A DNA stretch of 64,000 bases from JBBRGK01 sp036741355 (lineage in GTDB: Bacteria; Chloroflexota; Dehalococcoidia; CAUJGQ01). Below the pieces are notes generated by a model. It made no database searches, was not told the origin of the DNA, and worked only from the letters and a program-made list of their open reading frames with translations. Every line of letters starts with the position of its first letter. The stretch's first letter is position 1. The stretch is from assembly GCA_036741355.1 (NCBI GenBank), contig DAINSK010000003.1, positions 1 through 64,000 of the forward strand, read 5' to 3'. The position numbers were made by a program, and so were the translations under genes. Shown one piece after another: positions 34,841 through 43,858 of this stretch.

Positions 34841-35344
34841 CTACACGGCTTTGAACTGTTCGAACGGCTGACGGCATGAGCGGCAATAGTGGATCGCGCG
34901 GCAGGAGGTGGGTCCGAACGGGCTGTCCAGCAACGTGTTGGGTGAGCCGCAGTATGGGCAATCGGCGGACGGCAAAACGGTGAGTTCCATGAGGTTACCG
35001 TGCGGAGGCGGCGCAAGGCCGGCGCGGAGGAGCTTTTGCCGTCCTTCTTCGGTGATCCGCTCCGAAGACCAGGGCTCGTTGCGGACTATCTCGACCGTTA
35101 CCGGACCAACCGTTATGAGTCGCTCGACGATCGCGTCGCGGATCATCTCGAGTGCGGGGCAGCCGAGAAATGTTGGCATCAGCTCGACGATCAGCGCCCC
35201 GTCTGCTTCCGAAACCGACCGAATCATGCCGAGGTCGAGAACAGAGAGCGTCGGAAGCTCCGGGTCGCAAACTTCAGCGAGCGCCAACCGCGCCTGCCGC
35301 TCTCTCAAGGTTTCGCCTGGTGCGCTTGTTAACAGTTCCGTCAA
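34841..35344 (-). CDS. paaD: PaaD, Fe-S/metal insertion factor for phenylacetyl-CoA epoxidase, 167 aa
   Basis: The N-terminal MIP18/DUF59 domain (VCDPELPTLSVLDLGMIRSV, PTFLGCPALEMI) and the C-terminal zinc-ribbon (CPYCGSPNTLLDSPFGPTSC, then CRSC) are characteristic of PaaD. It helps mature the metal centre or reductase of the epoxidase complex. A TTG at 35344 with GGAG eight bases upstream gives 167 residues, the family length. The frame is open further upstream into paaC. It is the last gene of paaABCD. Confidence 0.9.
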   Translation of the reverse strand: MTELLTSAPGETLRERQARLALAEVCDPELPTLSVLDLGMIRSVSEADGALIVELMPTFLGCPALEMIRDAIVERLITVGPVTVEIVRNEPWSSERITEEGRQKLLRAGLAPPPHGNLMELTVLPSADCPYCGSPNTLLDSPFGPTSCRAIHYCRSCRQPFEQFKAV

Positions 35345-35355
35345 TCCCAAGGCTC

Positions 35356-36177
35356 CTACCAGATGGCCGCTGGATCGAGTCGGTAGACGCTGGTCATATC
35401 GTCCCACTGCTCCTGCCAATCAGTACTATGGCTGCCCATGCGGCCGCCGAGTTCCGGTTCAGTCAAGAGTTCCCAGTGCCCGTTATTTAGCTTCGTCGGG
35501 ACCACCAGGTCGTGCGATTGGAATCCCGGTGCAAGCCGTTCGAGCCAGAGGTCGCGCAGGCGATCAGACGGATCCGAGATGAGACCCGATGCCACAAGCG
35601 TCGATTCGCCTTCGACCGGCTCGAAGAGGGCGAGCGCGGCCGGCCAGGCCGACTGCAGCGCGCTTTCCAGCCTGGCGCGCGTCTCGGCGTCGCCGCCTGC
35701 CAGTCGTTCAAACCACAGCTCTCCATGCTGCAGGTGGTACTTTTCTTCGCGTTGCACTTTCTCCACTGCCTGCGCGAGCGGCTCCCAGGCGCACCGGCGA
35801 ATCGACGTCAGCCGCACCGAATCGAATAGATCGTACAAGTATTGGCGAACGATCGCGTACGCCCAGTCGCGGCCGGGCCGGTGGTTGCCGTTTGCCATAT
35901 AGCGTGGTGCCGCGGCGCGCTCCACGAAGCGGGCGTGAAGGTATTCGTCCGGTTTGCGGGCGCGATAGTCGATGTTCTTGCCGGTTAGTTCGTGCAGCAG
36001 GCTGTAATAAAGCCGCGCGTGGCCGACCTCGTCGACGCCAATCGAGCTGAACGCGAGGTCTTCTTCGAGCATAGGCGCGGCGCCGGTCCACTCGGTGTCG
36101 CGGTAGCCAATGACGAGCTCGTCGTCGGCCATGGCGAGGAGATAACGCGCAAGCGCCTGCCGGCCAGCCGGGGTCAT
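35356..36177 (-). CDS. paaC: PaaC, structural subunit of phenylacetyl-CoA 1,2-epoxidase, 273 aa
   Basis: A ferritin-like helical protein related to PaaA, recognised by DELVIGYRDTEWTGAAPMLE, FSSIGVDEVGHARLYYSLL and KYHLQHGELWFERLAGG. PaaC forms the stable dimer with PaaA but does not carry the active diiron site. The ATG at 36177 overlaps the paaB stop by ATGA. The length is close to the usual 250 residues. Confidence 0.92.
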   Translation of the reverse strand: MTPAGRQALARYLLAMADDELVIGYRDTEWTGAAPMLEEDLAFSSIGVDEVGHARLYYSLLHELTGKNIDYRARKPDEYLHARFVERAAAPRYMANGNHRPGRDWAYAIVRQYLYDLFDSVRLTSIRRCAWEPLAQAVEKVQREEKYHLQHGELWFERLAGGDAETRARLESALQSAWPAALALFEPVEGESTLVASGLISDPSDRLRDLWLERLAPGFQSHDLVVPTKLNNGHWELLTEPELGGRMGSHSTDWQEQWDDMTSVYRLDPAAIW

Positions 36178-36467
36178 TTGACGAACGCCGCCGCGCTGGC
36201 CTTTAGCCGCTTCCGTTTTTCTGTCGTCGCGCGATAGTAACTGCCTTTGCGATATCGGTGATCACACGGCGGCTGCAGCACGTCGAGGTCGGAGAGCTCG
36301 GTGATCGCGTCGCGGGGCACTACCCATAAACGCACGGCTTCTTCACGCCGGGCGAAACTGTTCCGGGCGAACTGAGAGGCAAATTGGACGTCGGGAGCCT
36401 CGACGTTGCCGGAGTGGATGAACGCACCGCCCTGCTCCTGCTGTCCAAAGACTTCGAATACCGCCAC
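36174..36467 (-). CDS. paaB: PaaB subunit of phenylacetyl-CoA 1,2-epoxidase, 97 aa
   Basis: Short protein with FEVFGQQEQGGAFIHSGNV and APDVQFASQFARNSFARREE and LWVVPRDAI, the PaaB pattern. It bridges PaaAC dimers. The GTG at 36467 has AGGAGG six bases upstream and gives the family length. A longer upstream extension would overlap paaA. The paaA stop lies 11 bp upstream. Confidence 0.92.
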   Translation of the reverse strand: MAVFEVFGQQEQGGAFIHSGNVEAPDVQFASQFARNSFARREEAVRLWVVPRDAITELSDLDVLQPPCDHRYRKGSYYRATTEKRKRLKASAAAFVK

Positions 36468-36477
36468 TGTCAACCTC

Positions 36478-37407
36478 CTATGTGGCCGCGGGACCGGAAC
36501 GGAGCACGGCATTACGGACCCATTCGCCCTGCTCGTACGCCAGCCGCCGGAAGGCCAGCCGTTCGGCACTGGCCGGGCCGCCGCCGTTGCCGATGACGGC
36601 CAGTTGCTGCCAGTCGGGCACGGTGTACTGCCACCGACCGCTGTTCGGGTCTTTTCGAACTGCCGGGTCGGGCACCGTTAGGCCCATTTCGCGAATCTGC
36701 GGAACGTATCGATCAAGAAACTCCTGCCTCAGGCTCTCGTTATCCTTGGCCTTGATCCTCCAAGCCAGGTCGCCGTCATTTTCGGGCGGCGTGGGCGGGC
36801 CGTGGAACATCATTAGCGGCTCCCACCAACGGTCGATCGCTTCCTGCAGCATCGCCTTTTGCATCGGTGTTCCGGCGGCCAGTGTGAGACAGATGTCCTC
36901 ACCGTGTTTGAGGTGCACCGCCTCTTCCCAGCAGATGCGCTTCATGATGCGTGCATACGGCGCGTACGAGCAGCGAAGAAGCCCCGACTGACTGAGGATG
37001 GCCGCGCCGTCTACCAGCCATGAGATTGCGCCGACATCGCCCCAACTATGCGTTGGATAGTGGAAGACGTTGTGAAACTTGCTCTTGCCGTTAATCAGAT
37101 CCTGGAACATCCGATCGCGAGATTTACCAAGGTCTTCGGCGACCCGGTAAAGCAATTGGGCGTGACCGACCTCGTCCTGGATCTTGGCGGTTAGTCCCAG
37201 CTTGCGTTTCAGCGACGGCGCCTTTGCAATCCAGTCGCGTTCGGGCAGCGCTCCCATGATCTCGCTGTTTGCGTGCATTTCAATAAAGCGCAACAGGCGG
37301 CGACGATACTCGTCCGGCATCCAATCGGTCGCCTCGACGTGGCCTCCGGACTGCACGTACTTTCGGAACTCTTCAGTTCGTGGGTCGAGTTCGGTAGCGG
37401 CGGTCAT
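36478..37407 (-). CDS. paaA: PaaA, catalytic diiron subunit of phenylacetyl-CoA 1,2-epoxidase, 309 aa
   Basis: A ferritin-like oxygenase subunit with the diiron ligands in KIQDEVGHAQLLYR (E-x2-H) and ICWEEAVHLKHGEDI (E-x2-H), plus conserved HNVFHYPTHSWGDVGAI and PDEYRRRLLRFIEMHANSE. PaaABC(E) epoxidises phenylacetyl-CoA with O2. The ATG at 37407 follows AAGGAG at seven bases. It is the first gene of an operon paaABCD that lacks the reductase paaE and the other pathway genes, so electrons must come from an unlinked ferredoxin reductase. Confidence 0.93.
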   Translation of the reverse strand: MTAATELDPRTEEFRKYVQSGGHVEATDWMPDEYRRRLLRFIEMHANSEIMGALPERDWIAKAPSLKRKLGLTAKIQDEVGHAQLLYRVAEDLGKSRDRMFQDLINGKSKFHNVFHYPTHSWGDVGAISWLVDGAAILSQSGLLRCSYAPYARIMKRICWEEAVHLKHGEDICLTLAAGTPMQKAMLQEAIDRWWEPLMMFHGPPTPPENDGDLAWRIKAKDNESLRQEFLDRYVPQIREMGLTVPDPAVRKDPNSGRWQYTVPDWQQLAVIGNGGGPASAERLAFRRLAYEQGEWVRNAVLRSGPAAT

Positions 37408-37605
37408 TGAGCAACTCCTTACTACCACCCGTTCTAATAGTCTACGAGCGTCACGATTGCGGCGCCATGATCGCCGCCCGCGCTAATTCCTCTCTATACA
37501 GAGCTAAATCAGGGTTCACAGGGTCTATCACAGCGATTAGAATGCATCCATTGCGCAACGCATCGGCAATTTTCATGTCGATGCGTCACTGTAAGGAGGG
37601 GCGAC

Positions 37606-39249
37606 TTGACCACCATCGATCCGCAAACAGAATTTCCGATCCCCGCTGACCTGCAAGGCTTCTGGCAGTGGGACAAGATGCACATGCCGCGTCCGATAAC
37701 GCCGCTGACCGAAGAGATATTTCTCCACGGAGTGCAGGATGGTTTCTCCAAAGCGATGGATGAGTTCGCATGCCCAGTAAAATTCCTCCAAAGAGCGATC
37801 AATTACTACGGATACGGCGCGATCGCTCCTCTCGACCTCGGAGAAGAATCGATCGAGAGCCGGATCGGCCGCTACCAGGCGACGATGGGTCGCGTGTTGC
37901 CCAACATCGGCGAACTCTGGGAGAAGGAATGGCTGCCGTCGATCCTGCCCGGTCTTGATAAAGCGAAGAACCTCAATTATTTCGACCTCACGGATAAGCA
38001 ACTGGCGGATACCTTTGACGAGCTGTGTGACGACTTTCTCGCCCGCTACGTCGTACACGGGAAGATCAACTTCGTGACGGTCTGCGCCAGCCAGTTCGCA
38101 GACTTTTACAACGAAAAACTGAACCCGGCTGACCCGACCGAGCCCTATCACGCGCTGCAAGGCTTCCCAACCCGCTCGCTCGACGCCGGCCGTGGACTTT
38201 GGCGACTGAGCCGCATCGTCAAAGCCGATCCTAGTCTGAAGTCGCAGTTCGAGACGCTGGAACCAACAGAGCTCCTGTCCAGACTCGAGCAATCCGAATC
38301 CGGACGGGCATTCCTCAAAGAGCTGCGAACCTATCTCGATGAGTTCGGCTGGCGCGCCGACGCTTTCGAACTGGCGGAGCCGGCCTGGCGTGAGAACCCA
38401 CGCATCCCGCTGAACACGATTCAGGGGTACCTCGGCCTCGGCGACGACGCGGATCCGGATGTCAAATATCAGCACAGCCTCACCCAACGCACCCAGTTGC
38501 TAGCGTCGGCGCGTGAACGCCTTGCGGGCGATCCGGCGGCGCTCGCCGAATTCAACGGTCTTTACGAAGCCGCCAAGTGGTACCTGACAATCACCGAAAA
38601 CCACAATTACTACATCGACCAGGTCGGCAACAACGTCATGCGGCTGCCCATTCTGGAGCTCGGACGGCGGCTGGTACACCACGGCACTATCGAGAATGTG
38701 GACGATGTGTTCATGCTCTATCGCTCCGAGATCCGCGAAGGCTTGGCCGGCAAGGATCAGCGAACTTTGATAGCCCGCCGCGTCGCGGAGATGAAGCACT
38801 TCGCCCGGATGGTGCCACCGCCGGCAATCGGCGATCCGCCACCAATGGACGGCCCGAGCGACCCGTTTGGCGAAGCGATGGGCAAGATGTTCGGTATGCC
38901 GCCGGAGCCGAGCACTGATGCATCGATTGTCGCGGGCATACCGGCTTCGCGTGGAACGGTACAGGGCCGCGCAAAAATTGTTCGCACTCTCAGTGAGGCG
39001 AGCAAGGTTGAGCCGGGCGACATCCTGGTGTGTGAAATGACTATGCCGCCATGGACGCCGCTGTTCTCGACTGTTGCGGCGGTCGTAGCAGATACCGGCG
39101 GCGTTCTCAGCCACTGCGCCATCGTGTCACGTGAGTACGGGCTGCCCTGCGTTGTCGGCACGATCGTCGGCACGAGCGTCTTAAAAGACGGTATGCTGCT
39201 TACGGTCGACGGGTCCAAGGGCATCGTTCGGATTGACTCGCTTTCTTGA
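37606..39249 (+). CDS. PEP-utilising-enzyme swivel-domain protein without ATP-grasp domain, 547 aa
   Basis: Residues about 435-545 form the phosphohistidine swivel domain of PEP synthase and PPDK, with catalytic His503 in GGVLSHCAIVSREYGLP. The first 430 residues are helical and not an ATP-grasp or PEP-binding barrel. Proteins of this build occur as partner chains of multi-subunit systems such as phenylphosphate synthase or rifampicin phosphotransferase relatives, where the ATP domain is separate. No ATP-grasp partner is adjacent. A TTG at 37606 with AAGGAGGGG upstream is the likely start. The next gene starts in the overlapping TTGA, so the MFS transporter is translationally coupled. Confidence 0.82.
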   Translation: MTTIDPQTEFPIPADLQGFWQWDKMHMPRPITPLTEEIFLHGVQDGFSKAMDEFACPVKFLQRAINYYGYGAIAPLDLGEESIESRIGRYQATMGRVLPNIGELWEKEWLPSILPGLDKAKNLNYFDLTDKQLADTFDELCDDFLARYVVHGKINFVTVCASQFADFYNEKLNPADPTEPYHALQGFPTRSLDAGRGLWRLSRIVKADPSLKSQFETLEPTELLSRLEQSESGRAFLKELRTYLDEFGWRADAFELAEPAWRENPRIPLNTIQGYLGLGDDADPDVKYQHSLTQRTQLLASARERLAGDPAALAEFNGLYEAAKWYLTITENHNYYIDQVGNNVMRLPILELGRRLVHHGTIENVDDVFMLYRSEIREGLAGKDQRTLIARRVAEMKHFARMVPPPAIGDPPPMDGPSDPFGEAMGKMFGMPPEPSTDASIVAGIPASRGTVQGRAKIVRTLSEASKVEPGDILVCEMTMPPWTPLFSTVAAVVADTGGVLSHCAIVSREYGLPCVVGTIVGTSVLKDGMLLTVDGSKGIVRIDSLS

Positions 39250-40679
39250 CCGTGACTGATTCTTCCGAAGACCGTGAGCCGTCGCCCGCGCGCGAGCACC
39301 TGCTTCGCGCCGTTGCGTTGGCGAGCCTGCTCACTCCGCTCAACTCGACGATGATCGCAGTGGCGCTACCGGCAGTGAGGTCGCAGTTCCACGTCGGCGT
39401 CGGTTCGCTGACCTGGCTGGTGAGCTCCTACCTGATCGTCGTGGCGGTCACCCAACCGATCGGCGGCCAGCTTGGCGACGCGCTCGGGCACCTACGCGTG
39501 GTGCGCTGGGGACTCGTGATTCTGGTCGCCTGTTCATTCGCGGCGGCCTTCGCCTGGAGCTTTCCCAGCCTTGTTGCGGCACGATCGCTCCAGGGGATCA
39601 CCGCGGGCCTCATTAGCCCAAACATCACGGCGTTCTTGCGGAAACGCATGTCGCCCGGCCGGTTGGGCAGCGCCCTGGGATCCAACGGCGCCGCGGTGGC
39701 AACAGGAGCTGCAATTGGACCGATCATGGGCGGGTTTCTGCTCGCCGCACGGGATTGGCGCCTGCTGTTTCTAGCCAATGTACCGCTCGGTATCGTCGCG
39801 CTGCTGCTCGTGCTCCAGCTTCGCAGCGATGAAGGCGCCGGCCGATCGACCTTCTCGATCGATACACCCTCGGTATTGGCGCTCGCCGGGGTGTTCACGG
39901 GCGCGACGCTCATCGGCACGGCAATCCAGCATCCGTCGCCGATCGTCATCGCCGCGGCACTGTTATTGCTTCCCGTCTCGGCGTTCGCCTACCTTGTCAG
40001 CTACGTGAGACGCGGTTCGGGTGTGGTGAAGCTCCAACTGTTTACGCGACGGAACTACTGGGTTTCCGCGGCGGGAGTCAGTCTCTCCAACCTGGTGCAA
40101 TACACGATCCTGATCGCGATGCCGCTGTATCTCACCAGCCAGCGGTCGCTTGGTTCGGCGCGCGTTGGCTTGATGCTCTTCCCGATGAGCGGCGCCACGG
40201 TGGGCATCTCACCGCTCGCCGGGAGGCTTGCGGACCGGATCGGCAGCAAGCCGGTAATGATGGGCGGAGCGACGTTTCTGGTTGCCGGCGCCGCAACGCT
40301 CGCGGGGGCACTGGGACACCTGCCGCTGTTGGCACTGGCCGCTATGCTCTCCGTGGGCGGATTCGGCGTCGGGGTTCAGCAGGTGGCCCAGCAATCGGCG
40401 GCATTAAAAGCGTGGCCGCCGTCCATGGCCGGAGCGGCGGCCGGTACGCTCTCAATGATGCGTTACGTGGGGTCCGTGGTCGGCGCCGCCGTCGTCGCCA
40501 CGCTGCTGGGGGCCAACCCCAACGAGACGGCCTTTCGCGCCCTGCTCCTGGTCGTCGCCGGCTTCGGGGTGGCGAACTTCATCATTACCACGGTCTTACG
40601 ACAGGGCGAGCCGCGCGGAGCCGAGCCGGCAGGCGTTAAATTGAATGCCCAGTCGGCACCCGCGACAGACGCAGGATAG
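39246..40679 (+). CDS. MFS transporter, DHA2 (EmrB/QacA) type, 477 aa
   Basis: About 14 hydrophobic segments are present. N-terminal signature features include LNSTMIAVALPAV (motif D1-like), WLVSSYLIVVAVTQPIGGQL and LGDALGHLRVVRWG (motif A). DHA2 proteins export drugs or other small molecules by proton antiport. The start is a TTG at 39246 overlapping the preceding stop, or a GTG at 39252. Coupling to the PEP-utilising protein suggests both handle one compound, possibly a drug or aromatic that is phosphorylated and exported. That is inference. Confidence 0.87.
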   Translation: MTVTDSSEDREPSPAREHLLRAVALASLLTPLNSTMIAVALPAVRSQFHVGVGSLTWLVSSYLIVVAVTQPIGGQLGDALGHLRVVRWGLVILVACSFAAAFAWSFPSLVAARSLQGITAGLISPNITAFLRKRMSPGRLGSALGSNGAAVATGAAIGPIMGGFLLAARDWRLLFLANVPLGIVALLLVLQLRSDEGAGRSTFSIDTPSVLALAGVFTGATLIGTAIQHPSPIVIAAALLLLPVSAFAYLVSYVRRGSGVVKLQLFTRRNYWVSAAGVSLSNLVQYTILIAMPLYLTSQRSLGSARVGLMLFPMSGATVGISPLAGRLADRIGSKPVMMGGATFLVAGAATLAGALGHLPLLALAAMLSVGGFGVGVQQVAQQSAALKAWPPSMAGAAAGTLSMMRYVGSVVGAAVVATLLGANPNETAFRALLLVVAGFGVANFIITTVLRQGEPRGAEPAGVKLNAQSAPATDAG

Positions 40680-40727
40680 TCGAACCCTGAACTGGCCTGC
40701 GGATGCCGGAACGGCCGCAGCAATGAT

Positions 40728-42053
40728 CTAGCGCACGCTGGCGTCGTATTCAGTGGCGATGTGGCCGTGTTCTGCCAGCAGCCTGATCCGCTCATCGTCA
40801 TATTCCAGCACGTCGCGGTAGACGTAGTCGTTGTGCTCGCCAAACATCACCGGCGGCTGATACGACTCAACCGGCGTTTCCGGAAACTTCCACAGTGGAC
40901 CGACGTACTCATGCTCCCCTGCGTCCGCCTGACGCTGGCGCAGAAAGAAATCACGATCGCGAAGCTGCGGATCTGCAAACATGCGCGAGGCTTCCAACAC
41001 CGGCGCCGCCGGCACTCTGGCGGCCTGGCAGCGATACATGACCGCGTAATCCTCTTGATCCGCGGTCCAGCGCCCGACCTGTTCGTCGAGCGCGCGGTAG
41101 TGCTTGGCTCTGCCGTCGTTCGTCGCATACTTCGGGTCCCGCGCCCACTCCGGATTACCCATGACCTGAACCAGCGCGTCCCACTCGGGGTCAGTGGTGC
41201 AGTGGATCGAAACCCAGCGGTCATCCATCGTTTCAGATGTACCTGGAGACTTTGCCGGATAAACGCCGCACGGAAAGCGCCCGAAGATATCACGGTTGCC
41301 GATCGTCTGCTGGGCGCGGCCATTAAGCGAATAGTCCATGATCGCCTGGGTGAACATCGCGGCCGCGTTTTCGGCCTGGGCGATCTCGACGAGCTGGCCT
41401 TCGCCCGTCTTTTCGCGATGCCAGAGCGCCGCCATGACCGCGAACGCGCCTTGCGCCCCGGCCAGATAGTCGCCTGAGTAGATGGCAGTATTGGCAGAAG
41501 GATCGGCGTCATCGTAGCCCCGCAGAAGCGTGTGGCCCATCACGGCTTCCAGGTGGACTCCCAGGGCGCGGGCCGTGCGGTAAGGCCCGGTGCTGCCGTA
41601 CGCCGGCACGCGCACAAAAATGATGTCCTCACGCGCCTGTTTCAGCCAGTCGTAGGTGATTCCGAGCTTTTCCATGGTGCCGGTCGCATTGTTTTCATAG
41701 ACGACGTCGGATTTAGCGACCAGATCGCGTAGCACCTCCAGCCCTTCGGACCGCCGCAGATCCACAGTGAAGCTGCGCTTGTTTCGGTAAAGGCTGACGA
41801 ACGTTGGGCTGTAATTCCACGGGTGAGGCCCGGGAACGCCGCCCGGGAGGCCTCCGGACCACGCAGGCGCGTTATCCAGCATGAACTTGGGTGGTCTCGC
41901 AATCGCGCCGCGGGTCATCGGCTGAAAGACAAACGGGTTTTCGGGCTTAATGACCTCAGCGCCGAGGTCGGCAAGCAGCATGGTCGCGAATGGTCCGGCC
42001 CAGACGACGCAGAGGTCGACGACTCGGTAACCCTCGAGCGGTTTTCTGCTCAT
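40728..42053 (-). CDS. CoA-transferase family III (CaiB/BaiF), 441 aa
   Basis: The N-terminus GYRVVDLCVVWAGPFATMLLADLGAEVIK and later KRSFTVDLRRSEGLEVLRDL and LVEIAQAENAA are family III hallmarks. The catalytic aspartate is probably the one following the YNNATG region by family alignment, which I cannot verify here. These enzymes move CoA between organic acids. The start overlaps the stop of the upstream paralogue by ATGA, so the two probably act as partners on the same substrate or form a heteromer. No dehydrogenase or hydratase is nearby to reveal the substrate. Confidence 0.88.
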   Translation of the reverse strand: MSRKPLEGYRVVDLCVVWAGPFATMLLADLGAEVIKPENPFVFQPMTRGAIARPPKFMLDNAPAWSGGLPGGVPGPHPWNYSPTFVSLYRNKRSFTVDLRRSEGLEVLRDLVAKSDVVYENNATGTMEKLGITYDWLKQAREDIIFVRVPAYGSTGPYRTARALGVHLEAVMGHTLLRGYDDADPSANTAIYSGDYLAGAQGAFAVMAALWHREKTGEGQLVEIAQAENAAAMFTQAIMDYSLNGRAQQTIGNRDIFGRFPCGVYPAKSPGTSETMDDRWVSIHCTTDPEWDALVQVMGNPEWARDPKYATNDGRAKHYRALDEQVGRWTADQEDYAVMYRCQAARVPAAPVLEASRMFADPQLRDRDFFLRQRQADAGEHEYVGPLWKFPETPVESYQPPVMFGEHNDYVYRDVLEYDDERIRLLAEHGHIATEYDASVR

Positions 42054-43255
42054 CGCCCCGCCTCCGCGCCCGCCGCAGCTTCGATCTCCGCCTCGGAAAA
42101 CCCGGCGCGGTTCAAGATCTCGCCTGTATGTTCACCCAACAACGGCGCGGGGCGGCGAAGCTCCCAACCTCCCGCCGACATTTGGAACGGTCTGCCCGGT
42201 ATCTGCACGTCACCCATTATCGGATGCGTGACCTTCGACCAAAAGCCTCGAGAGCGGAAGTGCTCGTCGTTGTACAGGTCTTCCATCGAAAAGAGCGGCG
42301 CGCAGAGGAGCTTTGCGCGGCGCGCTTCGGCCCAGATTTCGCGTTTAGTCCGCTCGATGCACCAGACGATAAAGTGCGAGTTCCACTCCTCGACGATCTC
42401 GAGGTTCATCCGGTTCATCGGGTCGGCGAATTTGGGGTCAACAGCCCACTCCGGAGCGTTCAGCATCTCGATCACTCGCTCCGGGTACAGGGCGGCGTTG
42501 GTGAAGTCGACATAACCGTCTGCACAAGCGTAGATGCCCTGTGGCATTCCGTTGGCGCCGCCTGCGGCCCGTTGCGTTTTGCGACCGCTGAATTGGTAGG
42601 CAATCGCGGTTGCGTGGCGGCGGTCGACTCCGCCAAAATGTGTCTCCGAGATTGCGATGTCGACGTGCTGGCCGATGCCAAACCGTTTGGACGCAAAGAG
42701 CGCCCCGACCGCGGCTACCGCCGCGGCCGAGCCCGACTCGAACAAGGCGGCGGTACCGGCCATTTTGACGGGCTCGCGCTCGGTCAACCCCATCGTGTAC
42801 ATCTCGCCCGCGAAGCCGTACATCACGAGTTCCGACGCTTTGTAGTCGCGGTACGGGCCGGTCTGGCCGAAGTTTGAAATTGAAACGAGGGGAAGCGAAG
42901 GCTTGACGCTCTGCAAGAACTGCCAGCCGCAGCCCAGCCGGTCAAGCACACCAGGCTTGAAGCTCTCGACCACGAGGTCCGCATCCTCAGCAAGCTTGCG
43001 TAGAGCGCTCTTGCCTGCCTCGCTCTTGAGGTCCAAGACAACAGATCGCTTGTTGTTATTTAGGTAGAAAAACAGGCCGCTCTTTTCGGGGTCCTCGACG
43101 TCACCGAGAAAGGGGCCGAGCCGCCGGGCGGGGTCGCCTCCCGGACGCTCGACTTTGATGACGTCGGCGCCGTAGCTTGCCATGAGCAACGTCGCATACG
43201 GACCGACGATGTGCTGGGTAAGGTCAAGGACAGTAACGTCGTCGAATGGTTGCAT
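42050..43255 (-). CDS. CoA-transferase family III (CaiB/BaiF), 401 aa
   Basis: Begins MQPFDDVTVLDLTQHIVGPY followed by ATLLMASYGADVIKVERPGGD, with NNNKRSVVLDLKSEAGK and GNMPQGIYACADGY-like segments, all typical of CaiB-type CoA-transferases. The ATG at 43255 starts exactly at the fold. The open frame upstream of it is not homologous and crosses into the divergent gene. It is first of a two-gene operon with the 441-aa paralogue. The divergent lipoprotein-like gene begins only 8 bp away, so one of these starts, or their promoters, must overlap. Confidence 0.88.
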   Translation of the reverse strand: MQPFDDVTVLDLTQHIVGPYATLLMASYGADVIKVERPGGDPARRLGPFLGDVEDPEKSGLFFYLNNNKRSVVLDLKSEAGKSALRKLAEDADLVVESFKPGVLDRLGCGWQFLQSVKPSLPLVSISNFGQTGPYRDYKASELVMYGFAGEMYTMGLTEREPVKMAGTAALFESGSAAAVAAVGALFASKRFGIGQHVDIAISETHFGGVDRRHATAIAYQFSGRKTQRAAGGANGMPQGIYACADGYVDFTNAALYPERVIEMLNAPEWAVDPKFADPMNRMNLEIVEEWNSHFIVWCIERTKREIWAEARRAKLLCAPLFSMEDLYNDEHFRSRGFWSKVTHPIMGDVQIPGRPFQMSAGGWELRRPAPLLGEHTGEILNRAGFSEAEIEAAAGAEAGR

Positions 43256-43262
43256 GGCATGA

Positions 43263-43850
43263 ATGTACCAGAACAGCAGCCGCGTTTCAGGACCGGTCAC
43301 GTCTCGTGGTACAACTGACAGAGCCGCTTTCGGCGCGGCATTCAGTGCGGAGTCACAAGCCATTCGGTTTCCATTCGCCTCCACCGCCCTGCTGGCATTG
43401 AGTTTGATCGGCTGCACGAACACCTCTAGTAACTCGCGCAACGCCGCGGACGCGCTCGTCGACTGCACGGCCAAGTTCAACGGGACGTTCCGGCTTGAGC
43501 GCGACCAAATCTATCCGATTCTTCAGAACGCGGTGGTAGCTGGGACGCGCAACCCCCAGGATCCGGCCGTCCCTGCAGCGCTGAAGGTGGCCGCGGACCA
43601 GTTCAGCAAGGTCGATCCGTCGGTCCAGGCCACGCGCTGCGATGCGTCGGCCCGGGATTACCAATTCGCGATGCAGGGAATTTCATCGGGAATGACACGG
43701 GCAGCGGCGCTCTATTACGACGGTTTCCAGAACCACAACAACGCTGAGATCAACCAGGCGACGCAGCGGATCGCCGATGTCAACGCGCTCTTGAAGCGGG
43801 CGGTGGAAATCACGAGCCCCGGTTCGCTGTCAACGCCCGTCGCCCGATGA
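43263..43850 (+). CDS. Probable secreted lipoprotein of unknown function, up to 195 aa
   Basis: The frame contains a hydrophobic stretch STALLALSLIGCTN with a plausible lipobox Cys, followed by a helical, Gln/Asn/Ala-rich domain of about 140 residues (CTAKFNGTFRLERDQIYPIL, NNAEINQATQRIADVNALLK). The two remaining cysteines (in VDCTAKF and ATRCDAS) may pair. I recognise no family. The annotated start gives an oddly long and basic N-terminus before the signal; a later non-ATG start is possible. It ends 8 bp before the convergent P-loop gene. Confidence 0.55.
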   Translation: MYQNSSRVSGPVTSRGTTDRAAFGAAFSAESQAIRFPFASTALLALSLIGCTNTSSNSRNAADALVDCTAKFNGTFRLERDQIYPILQNAVVAGTRNPQDPAVPAALKVAADQFSKVDPSVQATRCDASARDYQFAMQGISSGMTRAAALYYDGFQNHNNAEINQATQRIADVNALLKRAVEITSPGSLSTPVAR

Positions 43851-43858
43851 GAATTGGC

